DNA of 64,000 nt from Zasmidium citrigriseum (lineage: Eukaryota; Ascomycota; Dothideomycetes; Mycosphaerellales; Mycosphaerellaceae), in contig NHNW01000009.1 of assembly GCA_002786025.1 (NCBI GenBank), forward strand, positions 936,376 to 1,000,375. Direction: 5' to 3'. Below the pieces are notes generated by a model. It was not told the DNA's origin and made no database searches. It was given only the letters and a program-made list of their open reading frames with translations. Every line of letters begins with the position of its first letter. Within the stretch, counting starts at the first letter, position 1. Shown in pieces: positions 44,122-55,525 of this stretch. The position numbers and the translations under genes are program-made.

Positions 44122-44973
44122 ATGATTACCTCTGTCGTCGCATCGCTCGCCCTCTTTGGCGCATCGGCGTCTGCTCTCTCTGTTGGACGGGCCCACGTCG
44201 TCAACAAGTGCACCTACGACGTCTACTTGTGCAACGTTCCAGCCTCTGGTGGTGGCTACGAGCAGGAAGACAAGACTCTCTCCGCTGGCGAGACCTGGGA
44301 CCAGGAATGGACGTCGCTCTCCAACGCAAATGGCTGGTCGATCAAGCTTTCCAAGTCTGAGGCTCTCGAGAACATCTTGCAGTACGAGTACACTTTCCAC
44401 AACGACGGCACCATCTGGTACGACCTCTCGTGCGTGAACGGCAACCCTTGGGACAAGAACTGGGAGATCACTTCAAGCACCTCCAACTGCAACCCCAAGC
44501 AACAAGCCTACCGCTACGCCACTGACGACGCCTATGGTATGCAAGCATGCCCTCAAGACGCTTCCATCACTGTCACCCTCTGCTCCGGCGAGGCGGCTGA
44601 CAACTCGACCTCTGGCTCTGACGGCTCCGACTCTGACGCTGGCTCTGACGACGGTTCCTACCCCGATGGCTACACCACGGCCCCAACGTCGTACTCCACC
44701 CCAGCATCGACTCCTTCGGTCGCTGCTCCATCGCCTTACTACAACTGGAACAACAACGACGCCTCGTCTTCGTCTGCCGCTGGAGCGCCAGACTCGTACC
44801 CTACGCCAACCACCTTCGCCACCTCGACGACTGCGGTGGTGACTCAAGCACCAGATGGCGTTACGATCACCGAGATCGAGACCGCCGTTGTCACCAACAT
44901 CGTGACCGCCTACGCCGGCCGCGTCAAGCCACGCCACCAGCACCACCCTCACGGGCACGAGCACGCCGCATAG
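44122..44973 (+). CDS. Bys1/thaumatin-like secreted antigen family protein
   Basis: A single-exon secreted protein of 283 residues. MITSVVASLALFGASASALS is a signal peptide. The next 150 residues form a Bys1-type, thaumatin-like beta domain: VVNKCTYDVYLCNVP, GETWDQEWTSL, GWSIKLSKSEAL, QYEYTFHNDGTIWYDLSCVNG and a six-cysteine pattern ending VTLCSG. It continues as a low-complexity Ser/Thr/Asp/Pro stalk, then the TQAPDGVTITEIETAVVTNI segment and a His-rich tail (RHQHHPHGHEHAA). There is no GPI signal. Bys1 was first described as a yeast-phase-specific secreted protein in a dimorphic fungus; the function is unknown. Confidence 0.85.
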   Translation: MITSVVASLALFGASASALSVGRAHVVNKCTYDVYLCNVPASGGGYEQEDKTLSAGETWDQEWTSLSNANGWSIKLSKSEALENILQYEYTFHNDGTIWYDLSCVNGNPWDKNWEITSSTSNCNPKQQAYRYATDDAYGMQACPQDASITVTLCSGEAADNSTSGSDGSDSDAGSDDGSYPDGYTTAPTSYSTPASTPSVAAPSPYYNWNNNDASSSSAAGAPDSYPTPTTFATSTTAVVTQAPDGVTITEIETAVVTNIVTAYAGRVKPRHQHHPHGHEHAA

Positions 44974-47219
44974 AGCGCCTGATCACTGCGAAACTTCACT
45001 TCTCACCCCATCTCCACTCCATCTCCCCGCAACCACTCCTTCATGCGGGCGCAGATGTCGAAAAGAGATGCGCGGTCCCCAATTTACTTTTGCATTCAAA
45101 TTGTCGATATACAAACACCTCACAAAGCTTGATTGTTTTGCCCACCATCATCACGACCTACATACCCCCAAAACATACATCTGTCTGGACTCTATTGCTG
45201 AGGCAGACTTGCAAGCTGTTCTCCTCCCCACCCCATCCAAGCACTATGCACTCCTCTCCAACCCGTGCGCAACTGTGTTCGCCGCCGGGCGTTTTGCGAG
45301 AGTTTGAGATACCGTGCTTGCCGGTCAGGGTGGGGGGATGACGATCAAACAGCTACGATCTACGAAGAGCAATGGCCACCCACGAAAGCGATTCACCAAA
45401 ACGGAGGAGAATGGATATCCGGTTCTGATTATTGGGGAACTTGGAACAGGCGTTTCCAGATTGGACGGATTTTCACAGGATCCTCTTCGACATAGATATC
45501 CCCCTTTTGCGCTGCACAGCACAGTATATAGCTTTTGAAAATTGCATTCATTTGAAGATATATTGGGCTTTCGTCATCTGCTTTCGTGGCCTGGGAGTTG
45601 GGCCGCGTACATCCTTGTTAACGTCTATGGGGCTCGTACTGGTGAAGTTCGTTGCTCGACCACCTCGACCGTGAACGACCACTTTGCGCGCTCTACTATA
45701 ACTTAGAAGATGAGCCATCGAGACCGGCAGAACGATTCACACACATCTTACAGTCTCTGAGAAACGTCCCAAGGCGCACGACCCACGATCGCACAGCCAA
45801 CTTCTCCAGAAAAACCTCCCTTCATCGAGATGGCCAAGACAAGAGTCGACAATTCAGTCCAAAATCGCCAACTCAACAGATGGAATGTCACTCCCAAGAC
45901 ATCCAACTGCCGTCTTCACTGCCACGACCCACCATAGACTTTCGCACGTGAGATCTAGAACCCATCGATGCACGAGGAGAAAGAGAGGTGCTGGAAAGAA
46001 TCGTTTCACACGCCGGCTGCCTATCGGAACCAGCCCCGGGTACTGTGCGAGAAAACGCCTTCCATTCCCATCCGATTCGGCTCGGGGAGTAATTGTCATG
46101 TGTGATGGCGATGGTGACATCCCGTGAACGCCGAGGCTGCTTTCGGAATTCGCGATGGCGAGTGATGTGGTATTCGCCGCCACGCTGCGAAAATTTTCAA
46201 GTGGAGATGGCATCGTCGGGCATGTTGTCACTGCCCACTCATGAACATGTTCGCATCTGCTTCCTTTCTTCTGCATGGCATCTCTGTTTGAGTCATTTTG
46301 CATGCCTATCCCACCATTTGAATGTTGGGACGACGGCACAGCGCACGAGGCGAGGCGTGGATGGGCTGCGTGCGTGGGAGACGTCCCAATTCATCGGACT
46401 TCCTCCCGCGCGATCGGGCTCCTCGCATTGGATTAATGCAACGCGCATTGGATGGTTTCGCGACCTTTGGAAATTGTCATGGTCGCCGATAGTCTAGATT
46501 TCGACTGCGACCACCGTGTTGACGTCCGTGGCAGATGTGGCCGAGCAAATGGAGGGAGACAACACGTGACTTATCAGCTGTTAGTGTGTCCTGTTCAGTC
46601 TTAGCGCAAATCTTATTTCCACTCCCTCTTGTGGACAGTGGACTGTGAGAAAGATGAGAAGCAGCGAGGAAGAACATGTCGCTGCTGATGGAAGAGCGAG
46701 AAACAGTCGGCATGCGAGTGATTTGGTCGACAAGAGATAGAGCTGGTCTACCTACTGAAAGATCGACAGACGAAACCCGTGTACTGAGGCTCGAGATCGG
46801 GACGGTCCCTACGGATTCTCGCGAGACGAAGGTCGCACAAAAGAGGAGAGCTCGAGTTGCACTGGTGTCGCTGGGCTCATCAACGTTACAGTCGATCGGT
46901 TCTTGCCTACGCTGCTGTTGTATTGGCATTCCGTAATAGTTTGGCTGCGACGCTGGCTTCGTCTCCAGTGAATTGGCCAGTCTAGCCAGTCACCCACGAA
47001 TCCAAACAGCACATCCTCTTGTCGCAGTCGAAGATGGATGTGCTGGTGACTCACACCCTCCACATAGAGCTCAGTTGACGGCCGAAGATGATGGGCTGCT
47101 CCCTCTTCATGGACGTAGATCTTCCACCTTGTCTCACAATGCATGCACCGAGTGCCTGGATGTGGTGAAGGAATCCATAATCGCTCGTATTCTGCCGGGG
47201 TTGCGATATTGCAGCTTGC
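44974..47219. other. Intergenic, 2.2 kb
   Basis: 3' flanks of the Bys1-like and PTH2 genes, which converge. Short frames on both strands (for example 46477-46929 minus) are not convincing. No RNA gene, repeat or mobile element is recognised. Confidence 0.45.
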
Positions 47220-48235
47220 TCAAAGCAGCGAGAGGTGACCGGTGACTTCATCGATCTTGCTCTTGGGAGCAGGCCCAATGCCAAGAACGGTGGCCGAGCC
47301 GGCGGCGATTTGCGTGCGGCCAGCGTCGTGGATGACTTGAGCGCAGAGCCCGAGACTGACAGCTTGGGCCTGTAGCAGGAGCAGCTGGTCCTCGCTAGCG
47401 ACCTTCAGTGCAACCTTGGCCTGGCCGAGTCGCTCCCATCGCTTGAGAAGCGGGTGTGCCGGATCCGCGCGCAGAAGGGCCTTGTAGCAGGCGAGCGTGG
47501 CATGTGAGCATTGGGCGGCAATCTTGCCTGCGCGGGCAATCAGTATTATGTCGACGGGCAGCGATAACAGCGGGCGGGGGGGGCAGTATCGATGTTTTGT
47601 CAAGCAAACGAAAGCTGCATATGCAGCGTGGCATCTTCCGGGAAGTTTTTGTCGAAGAAAGTATGCTTACCCTTGCCCATGCCAAGGTCAGTCCTGACGA
47701 TGAGGACGAGCTTGCATTCCTCTGTGCTACCGGCGAAGGCGTTCAATTCTCCCTGATCCAGCGCCTCATCTTCGGAGAGGTCATCTTCATCATCGGAGGC
47801 GTCTGTAATTTCACCAGTGTTTGAAGATTTGGTAGGCGACGAGCCGGAGCCGACGCGCCGGGGTAAGATGGAACGCAGCTGGCCAAGATAGTATCCCGTG
47901 ACGCCCGAGACGAGAGCTGTGCCGATCGCTATTGCTGCCGCAGAAGGCGGTCCACGGTCTGGAGGACTAGCCATGCTTCTTGCTGCGCGGGCGGCGGGCG
48001 GTGAGGGTGGTCGCAGGTTGTGTATCGGGCGCGTTGTCGCGAATGGTGCTGGTGCAGGCGCGACTCGATCGGCGAGGGTTTGTGAAGCTCGGGGGATGGC
48101 TGACGCAGCAGAAAAGGGCACGCGACACCTGTTAGTGCGGGCGGCGTGCCTCAGGCCAACAGCGAGCGCCAGCACGGCGAGGGCGAACTACGCCATAGAA
48201 TGCCACAACTTTCACACTGAGCGTAAAAGGGCCAT
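47220..48235 (-). CDS. PTH2: Peptidyl-tRNA hydrolase 2 (Pth2/Bit1)
   Basis: Recycles peptidyl-tRNA by cleaving the ester bond. The C-terminal 115 residues are the PTH2 domain: CKLVLIVRTDLGMGKGK, AAQCSHATLACYKALL, LKRWERLGQAKVALK, HDAGRTQIAAGSATVLGIGP. Proposed exons are 48235-48216, 48128-47671 and 47527-47220 (261 residues). The last intron is 143 nt with a C-rich tract. Exon 2 is open for 150 bp upstream of the internal ATG 47974 (MASPPDRG) and encodes an Arg/Ala-rich, presequence-like segment (ATTRPIHNLRPP). I joined it to a 20-nt first exon (MALLRSV) using CACTAACAG as acceptor. If that is wrong, the protein starts at 47974 with an N-terminal membrane helix (203 residues). Confidence 0.8.
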
Positions 48236-48787
48236 AGTCGCGGAGTGAGTTTGAAATTTGCGGGAAGAGAAGGCCGGCAAAGGTGTACATTCAGGACGTG
48301 AAGTGTGAACTGAGGTTGAGACGTCTTCACGGAGTGCAGGGATCGTGCAGGCTGGATGGATCTGGCGCTCATTTCGGCCTATCGCATCGCTGCCAAGAGC
48401 CGCTAGCGTTCTTTCACTTTGCTTCAAAGGGCCGTCGGACATGGAGAAAGAGGCCTTGGCTCACCATCGCGACATGGGATTGCGTGCTCCGTTGCAAGGC
48501 GGTGACCATCCAGGAGGCGCCGGTGCAGACAATACTTATTAGCCACCCCGCGACCATCTCTCCGCTTTCTTCTCATTTCGCTCCATCAACTTCGCCCACT
48601 CCGACCCTCAGTTCGTGGGGTGGTCCAGCCAGAAGGCATACAAATAACCACACCAGCCTTGTGACCGGACTGTGGGAAGAGAGAAATCACTTGCACTCCG
48701 CACCGTCAATTTCGACACCTCACCAACTTCACCATACAACTCAAGCCAAGTCTCAGCAAACGACTACTCTTGACATCAACCACAAAC
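48236..48787. other. Divergent intergenic, 550 bp
   Basis: Upstream regions of PTH2 (minus) and choline sulfatase (plus). No separate gene is supported. Confidence 0.5.
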
Positions 48788-50506
48788 ATGGCAGACCAAA
48801 TGAACCGTCTCCGCAAGCAACTCCCCGACACTCCCCCAGTCTCACCACCAGTCGGTTTCGTCGGCCAGAATGGCTTCAGCACGCCGCTCTTCCCAACCCA
48901 GGCCCAGAAGCCCAACATCCTGTACATTATGGCCGACCAGCTGGCCGCGCCCCAACTCAAGATCTACAACAAAGACTCTCAGATCAAGACTCCAAACCTC
49001 GACAAACTGGCCGAACGTTCCGTGGTCTTCGATTCTGCTTACTGCAACTCGCCACTCTGCGCGCCAAGCCGCATGGCCATGATTACTGGTCAGCTGCCCT
49101 CCAAGATCGGTGCCTATGACAACGCCTCACCCATCACTGAGGATACCCCTACCTATGCTCACTATCTCCGGAATGAGGGATATGAGTGCGTGCTCGGTGG
49201 CAAGATGCACTTCATCGGCGACCAGCTTCACGGCTACGAGTACCGTCTGACTGCCGACATCTACCCAGCTGATCTTGGATGGTCAGTTAACTGGGACGAG
49301 CCGGATACCCGTCTGGAGTGGTACCACAACAGCTCTTCCATCTTCCAGGCCCGACCATGCGTTCGCAGCAACCAGCTGGACTACGACGAGGAGGTCATGT
49401 ACAAGGCCAAGCAGTTCTTGTACGACCACGTCCGTCAGCCACCGGGCAGCCGTCCTTTCTGCTTGACTGTCTCGCTCACTCACCCACACGACCCATACAC
49501 CATCGAGCACAAGTACTGGGACATGTATGAGGATGTCGACATCGATATGCCCAAGGTCCAGATCCCCAAGGACGAGCTCGACCCGCACAGCAAGCGTCTG
49601 CAGCACGTCTGCGACCTTGAGGATTACGACTTCACTCCGGAGCAGATCAAGAAGGCCAAGCGCGCGTACTACGGATCTGTCAGCTACGTCGACGACAACA
49701 TTGGCAAGCTCATGGAGACTCTGAAGCAGTGCGGCCTCGACGACAACACCATCGTCATCTTCTCTGGCGACCACGGCGACATGCTTGGCGAGCGTGGTCT
49801 CTGGTACAAGATGTCGTACTTTGAGTCTTCGGTCCGTGTGCCGATGCTGTTCAGCTACCCCAAGGCTTGGGCACCACACCGTGTCCCTCAGAGCGTCAGC
49901 ACCCTCGACATTCTGCCTACCTTGGTCGACATTGTTGGCGGCAAACTCCATCCTCAGCTCCCAATGGATGGCGTCTCGATCGTGCCACACCTCAAGGGCA
50001 AGGACACCCACGACAACGTCTTTGCCGAGTACATGGGCGAGGGAACCATTGCTCCCATGATGATGATTCGTCGTGGTCCATGGAAATACATCACGTGTCC
50101 TGCCGATCCAGACCAGCTCTACAACTTGGCCAACGATCCAGATGAGTTGACCAACCTGGCCGCTAGCGAGGATGCCGAGACCAAGAAGGTGTACGATAAC
50201 TTCGTCGCTGAGGCCAATGCCAAGTGGGACATGAAGGCCATCACTGCAGACGTCGTCAAGCGTCAGCGCCAGCGTCGTCTCTGCTTCTCTGCCCTCAAGC
50301 AGGGCAAGTGGACCAGCTGGGACTACTCTGTCCCTGACAACAGCCAGGACAAGTACATCCGCAGCCACATGGATCTCGACGACTTGGAGCGCCGTGCCCG
50401 CTACCCCATCGTCGACAAGTTCGGCAACATCAAGCCAACCACCAACTTCGTCGGCAAGGATGGCATCCTGGCTCTGCCACACCAAGCTGGTGCCCTTGGA
50501 CAATAG
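48788..50506 (+). CDS. Choline sulfatase
   Basis: A 572-residue single-exon type I sulfatase that splits choline-O-sulfate into choline and sulfate, used by fungi for sulfur storage and osmolyte turnover. PNILYIMADQLAAPQL starts the alkaline-phosphatase-like domain. The cysteine to be modified to formylglycine is in LCAPSRMAMITGQLPSKIG (C-x-P-S-R). Further metal-site text is GGKMHFIGDQLHGYE, SLTHPHDPY and FSGDHGDMLGERGLW. The C-terminal KWTSWDYSVPDNSQDKYIR region matches the choline-sulfatase-specific cap (recall). Codons are strongly C-ending, suggesting high expression. No signal peptide, so it is probably cytosolic. Confidence 0.94.
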   Translation: MADQMNRLRKQLPDTPPVSPPVGFVGQNGFSTPLFPTQAQKPNILYIMADQLAAPQLKIYNKDSQIKTPNLDKLAERSVVFDSAYCNSPLCAPSRMAMITGQLPSKIGAYDNASPITEDTPTYAHYLRNEGYECVLGGKMHFIGDQLHGYEYRLTADIYPADLGWSVNWDEPDTRLEWYHNSSSIFQARPCVRSNQLDYDEEVMYKAKQFLYDHVRQPPGSRPFCLTVSLTHPHDPYTIEHKYWDMYEDVDIDMPKVQIPKDELDPHSKRLQHVCDLEDYDFTPEQIKKAKRAYYGSVSYVDDNIGKLMETLKQCGLDDNTIVIFSGDHGDMLGERGLWYKMSYFESSVRVPMLFSYPKAWAPHRVPQSVSTLDILPTLVDIVGGKLHPQLPMDGVSIVPHLKGKDTHDNVFAEYMGEGTIAPMMMIRRGPWKYITCPADPDQLYNLANDPDELTNLAASEDAETKKVYDNFVAEANAKWDMKAITADVVKRQRQRRLCFSALKQGKWTSWDYSVPDNSQDKYIRSHMDLDDLERRARYPIVDKFGNIKPTTNFVGKDGILALPHQAGALGQ

Positions 50507-51498
50507 ACCTGTCCAGTCCACCAAGCCTCTCAGCGTTACACAACTGGCTCGCCTCAGAGCCGCCAAGTTGTGTGACTGCTCGTTTCAGCAACCATCTCAA
50601 ACGAGATGATGGTCGCACATGGACATTGCATTGTCGTTTACAATCGTTTTAAACTTGCAGCGTTGAGCGTCGGTATCGTTTCAGCGTCGGCGCAAGGGGT
50701 CACCAGGGGAGCAGAAAGCATCTCACAGGCTGGGTGACGCATGGCGTTTTTTGTATCGTGGTTCGTCGTTCGACATGGGCGTACAGGGCGGTGGGCAACC
50801 GGGTCCTCGGGATTATGACATGAGGCTCAAATGAAGCTGGCGTTCCTTGGCTTTGGTTCTTTTCGGACGGGGGGTGTGATGATGGTCGGAGGACACGGAT
50901 ATCATGTCTCTGATAGCCAGATTGTATATGTATTCGACAGAACAGAAGATTTGAAAATCCGGTCTCCAGATCCAGTTTCCATTCTCCAGATCCAGTGTCT
51001 CAAAGCCTTGTGAGTGTTCGTGAGTCCGGATCGTGATCAGCCGTGTACGATCAACCGACACCTCCCTCACACGAATGAGCTCAAAGCTTTGAGCTTTTAT
51101 CAAGAACATGTTGCGATGCACATTTTCAGAGATAGCTTGACGCTTCTCACCCTCCTTGCATACCGGTACCTCATCATCAACAACGTCGTCACCATGCACA
51201 ACCTGACAACCACTCGGGCAACAGCTGTGAGGTTGGAGCTCGGCTCTCGATCTGACCAAGGATTCGCTACCGCGGATCTTGAGACAACAGCGTTCCCTGT
51301 TCAGCTGCAGCTCGCTTGGTGTTCCCAACAGAGAAGGAGCATAAGATCCAACCTGCTGCTACCCCTCCGCATATCTCTGATGAAAGCGGTACTTTGCACA
51401 AAGTCCTTCTGCAAGATGTCGTAAAAAGGCCATCTCGATGATGAGAGCAACGCACGCGATCATCCTTCTCACGTCGAGTCTTTGCTGCAGTCGGAGAA
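50507..51498. other. Intergenic, 1.0 kb
   Basis: 3' flank of choline sulfatase and further non-coding sequence. No supported gene. Confidence 0.45.
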
Positions 51499-51636
51499 TT
51501 AGCGTTCGCTAGAGTGCTTGCGGGATCTTGCCCTTCTCGGCGCCTTGGTGTCGAAGTCAACGATGCGGTATTCGCTGGATACGAATGTGAATTGCCCGAT
51601 GCGGCCGTGGCGTTGAGTCTGGCCTGCATGTACCAT
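51499..51636 (-). CDS. Possible very short protein or terminal exon
   Basis: Unrecognised. The frame from ATG 51636 to TAA 51499-51501 encodes 45 residues (MVHAGQTQRHGRIGQFTFVS, then SEYRIVDFDTK and a basic tail). Codon third positions are strongly C/G, unlike the surrounding frames. The frame stays open upstream to a TTAG at about 51713 that could be an acceptor, so this may be the last exon of a longer minus-strand gene. I could not find the upstream exons. Confidence 0.3.
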   Translation of the reverse strand: MVHAGQTQRHGRIGQFTFVSSEYRIVDFDTKAPRRARSRKHSSER

Positions 51637-53388
51637 TTGGATGTACTGTTTGTGCAAGCGTCGCGATGGCGATTTGCTTTTACATAACGAGAAGGAGGAG
51701 GACGCCTAATCCATCCTTCCGTCTTCAGTATCGGGCGCCACCACCACATGGGTTGCTGGGAAAGCCGGCGAAGAAGGTGAGAAGAAGCGTCCAAGGTGGA
51801 GACGTGTGTTTTAAAATAACAGTGTTTGTGTTTAGTGTCTCTGTCTTGTTGAGGGAGATTCTCAATCTGCGGGTGAAATGAGGTGTTGAACTGGACTGCT
51901 TTGCGTTTCTGCTTGGCGGTCGCCGGTCGTGAGCCTGACTCTGCCAGGAGAGGGGGTTTGAGACTGTTGTCGTGAAAGCGGCAAAGGAGCTGCGGTGCGC
52001 ATCCCTTGGCAATACGATCTCACGGCAGAAAGCAAATCTGGCCAAGTTGAGATGGACATTGGGGGAGGCAGGTCCTCCTGCTGGCCTGCGCTCACGAGGC
52101 GGATCGGGGATGGGCAGCGAACGACTGGGCGAGCTTGTGTGTCACGCTTGGCCGGGCCGTTGTGGCGGCAACGAGGGTGAGCTGACGCCGCATGGTGGAT
52201 GCGCTCCACTGGCTAGAGAAATGCTGGGGGTTAGCATGGTTTAGTGTAGGTGCAGACTATATAGCGAAAGACGGGGTGGATACATCATGGATGCGCCGAG
52301 TCGCGCGGAGTGCAGGTGGCAGAGGGGAGGGCGCTGCTGCTGCCCAGCCTCCTCGTGAGCGACGGCGACGACGGCGATGCGCTGACGGGCAGGGTGCTGT
52401 GAGCGGCTGCTGGGTGGCGGCAGCGGTGATTCGCAGCAGCGCTTTAGCTCGGCGCTACCACGCTCTGCTCGACCTCACACCATCGCCCATCCAGCCGTCA
52501 GAGCCGCATATGCATCTAGCCTATGCACCCAAACCTTGTTCACCTGCCATCGAACTTTGTGCTCTCGAGCGGATGGACGGTGCGTTTCGACGTCACGACT
52601 TGGTTCCAGAGGCGAATTGGGAGCGGTGGCCGTTGCTGCGGCAGCGTTGGTGATGTCCGCGGCGTGCAAACGGCCAGCCTGCCCGTCCACCCAGAGATAG
52701 ATCGCCGCAGGCAAAGCAGCACGCAGACTGGGATGGACTGATTGGGCCAAAAGGGCGGACCTGAGACAGCCAGAGAGGCAACGCAAGCAAATGGGAGTGC
52801 ATTAGCGCACGCAGCCTGCAGCTGTGCCCGCCAGCTCTGGAGAGCTCCTCGTGTACCTGCCAGCTCCTCATCGTAATCATCATGCCATTGACCGTCTGCG
52901 TCGCTTGGGGCTCTCGCAGGCGACCGGGGGCGGACTCGAGGGGAGTGCGGTGCACGACGATCTCCACCTCGCAGTGACAGTGCTCGTCGTCAACGCACGG
53001 GCACTAGTCAGCAAGCGTAGGTGAATCCGGGCGAGAGAGGGAACTATCGGCGCCTCCCCCATTGTTGCTGGGCCACCATCGTGCCGTTGCTGTGGCCCCT
53101 GCACCAGGCCTACCAGCCCCCGAGCATTCACCAATCTTCCGGTCCCGCACGCTTGCAGCTGGGTTAAATAACTCCCGCATTCCAGTTCGTAGCTCTCTTC
53201 ACAACAATCACCTTGCACCTCGCATATCAATCGTCTCACTTCGCGGACAGTCTATCCTCCTCATAGACTCACTCTCGCTCCAGGCGTCTATCGATTGATT
53301 GTTGTGCTCTGCTCGGTCCACTCGGCTTCACCTGCATATACTACCTACGAAGCATTAATTCGGCCACCTCGATCGCTACACCATAATA
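51637..53388. other. Intergenic, 1.75 kb
   Basis: Contains the PIR gene promoter at its right end (a TTAAATA box about 225 bp before the ATG). The rest is GC-rich with many short overlapping frames on both strands but no recognised domain. Confidence 0.45.
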
Positions 53389-55525
53389 ATGCGTTACTCG
53401 CTCGCTGCCCTCGGCCTCGCGGCCCTCGCTTCGGCCAACCCAGTCCCCCAGTCGCCATCGACGGCCGCTGCCTCCGACTGCTCGCCTAGCTACAATGGCG
53501 AGTTCATGATCCAGGTCGTCAACAAGACCACCTCCAAGCGCGATCTCGACACCGTTCGTCGACCCACCAAACGAATGTAATCGATAGAGACTGATAGGAA
53601 TCGCAGAGACAATCCAAGGCTTTGATGCTCACCCTCCAGGACGGTACCCTCAAGGATGCCCAGGGCCGTATCGGTTACATTGCCGCCAACCGTCAGTTCC
53701 AGTTCGACAACCCCGTCCAGGATGGCACCATCTACGACAAGGGCTGGGCTGTCTGCAGCAACGGCACTCTTGTCCTCGGCCCAGACGCTGTCTTCCAGCA
53801 GTGCTTGAGCGGCACCTTCTACAACCTCTACGACGAGAACACCGCTGCTCAGTGCAGCCCCGTCTACATCCAGGTCATCAACGGCCAGGGTGGCAGCGCT
53901 TCGCAGGTTCCAGATGGCCAGGTCACCGCTACTCCAGTATGTCTATGGATGGGCTGAAGCCAGGGGTCATTTTCGGCTAACATTGATCCAGGTTGAGTCC
54001 CAGATGCCCGACGGCCAGATCACTGGCTCGCCAGTCACTCAGATCGGTAGGGCTTCCTCGATTTCCTTTTGTTTCTGGCTTGGTTGATAGCTGGGGTTGT
54101 CGTCGCCGGCGACCCCTGAATTCAGCCAGCCGCCCCCCTCCCTCCCCCACCCCTCAACACCACTTTACCCAATCGACCCCAAACTCACACAAAGGCAGGA
54201 GATGGCCAGCCCCAAGCCCCAACTGGTGTCGTTTCACAAATTGGTATGCCTTCCCGTCAGAATGCGTTGGCGAAAGCTCGCGCAGCCTGATTTCCTCCCC
54301 CTCCCCAAACTTCCCCCTCACCCCTCCCAACTTCACAATACTCATTCAGGGGCAGGAGATGGTCAACCTCAGGCGCCTACCGGAAACCCAGTGTCTCAGA
54401 TTGGTGTGTTCCCCCTGGGATTCGTGTCGGCGAACGCCAGCACAGTCTGATCCTACCCTCTCCCCCATCCCTTCCCCCACCCCCCAAACACTTCACAATG
54501 CTCATACAGGGCAGGAGATGGTCAACCACAGGCACCTACCGGCAATCCAGTCAGCCAGATCGGTTTGTCTCACCCATGGTTTCGTGTCGGCGTCAGCCAC
54601 ACAGCCTGATCCCTCCCCCTTCCCCCGAGTCATCATATCATCACAGAAACTCACATACAGATCAAGGAGATGGTCAACCGCAAGCCCCAACTGGTGCCCC
54701 TGTGTCGCAGATCGCAGACGGGCAACCTCAAGCCGCTACGGGAACTCCAGTCCAGCAGATCAGTATAGACCTACCCCTACCCCTTTCCCTCTACATTATT
54801 ACTCACACATCGAAGGCGATGGACAGCCCCAAGCCGCAACTGGTGCTCCAGTGAGCCAGATTGCAGATGGACAGCCCCAGGCCGCCACAAACGTGGTTTC
54901 ACAGATTGGTGAAGCGGAGAAGTGAAAGCTTGTTCTCGACTTATACTGACTTTTACGAAGGTGATGGACAGCCGCAAGCGCCAACTGGTGTCGTTTCGCA
55001 AATTGGAGATGGCCAACCTCAAGCGCCAACCGGTGTTGTCTCCCAAATCGGCGATGGTGAGTTTTTACATCGATCTGAGTGCGATATCCCCGAGCCAGCT
55101 TCTGACCTATTTCTCAGGACAACCACAAGCCCCAACCGGTGCTCCAGTCACTCAGATCTCTGATGGCCAGATCCAGGCTCCTACCGGATCGCCAGTGACC
55201 CAGATCAGCGATGGTACGTCGTCGTCGCTCCCAAAATGGTCCAAAACCGATCCCCAGCTAACAACATCTTTTAGGCCAGATCCAAGCCCCAACCGGTGCC
55301 CCAGTCACTCAGATTTCCGACGGACAGATCCAGGCACCAACTGGCAACCCAGTCAGCCAAATCGGAGACGGCCAGGTTCAGGCTCCAACCGGTGTTATGC
55401 CCGCCCCAACCAACGGCACCGTTGTCTCCCCAACTGTCCAGCCATACACTGGTGCTGCCTCCGCCGTCCGCAGCGAGTTCTTCGGCCTCGCCGCCGGTGT
55501 CCTCGCCCTCGTTGCCTTCCTGTAA
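53389..55525 (+). CDS. PIR-type cell-wall protein with repeat-sized exons
   Basis: A cell-wall protein of 440 residues in 11 exons: 53389-53553, 53607-53936, 53992-54046, 54199-54243, 54356-54403, 54515-54562, 54667-54762, 54816-54908, 54961-55056, 55118-55213 and 55275-55525. A signal peptide ends near LASANPVPQ. Residues 28-150 form the globular part (CSPSYNGEFMIQVVN; DGTLKDAQGRIGYIAANRQF; CSNGTLVLG). Then come about thirteen repeats of the PIR type, for example DGQPQAPTGNPVSQIG, whose Gln residues can form ester links to glucan. The C-terminus is hydrophobic (SEFFGLAAGVLALVAFL), a likely GPI-anchor signal. From exon 3 on, all introns are in phase 1. Confidence 0.9.
54047..54666 (+). repeat. 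Tandemly duplicated exon-intron units in the PIR gene
   Basis: Exons of 45-48 nt, each one PIR repeat, alternate with introns of 104-152 nt. Introns ending at 54198, 54355, 54514 and 54666 share a run of blocks: a TGTCGGCGA/GTC-like 5' part, CAGCCTGAT, a C-rich tract, CTTCACAAT.CTCA and an acceptor preceding GAGATGG. The similarity covers introns as well as exons, so the unit was duplicated as genomic DNA. Confidence 0.8.

Noticed and set aside
49283..50566. Long minus-strand frame opposite choline sulfatase
   Set aside because: It arises from strong C-ending codon bias on the plus strand and encodes no recognisable protein.
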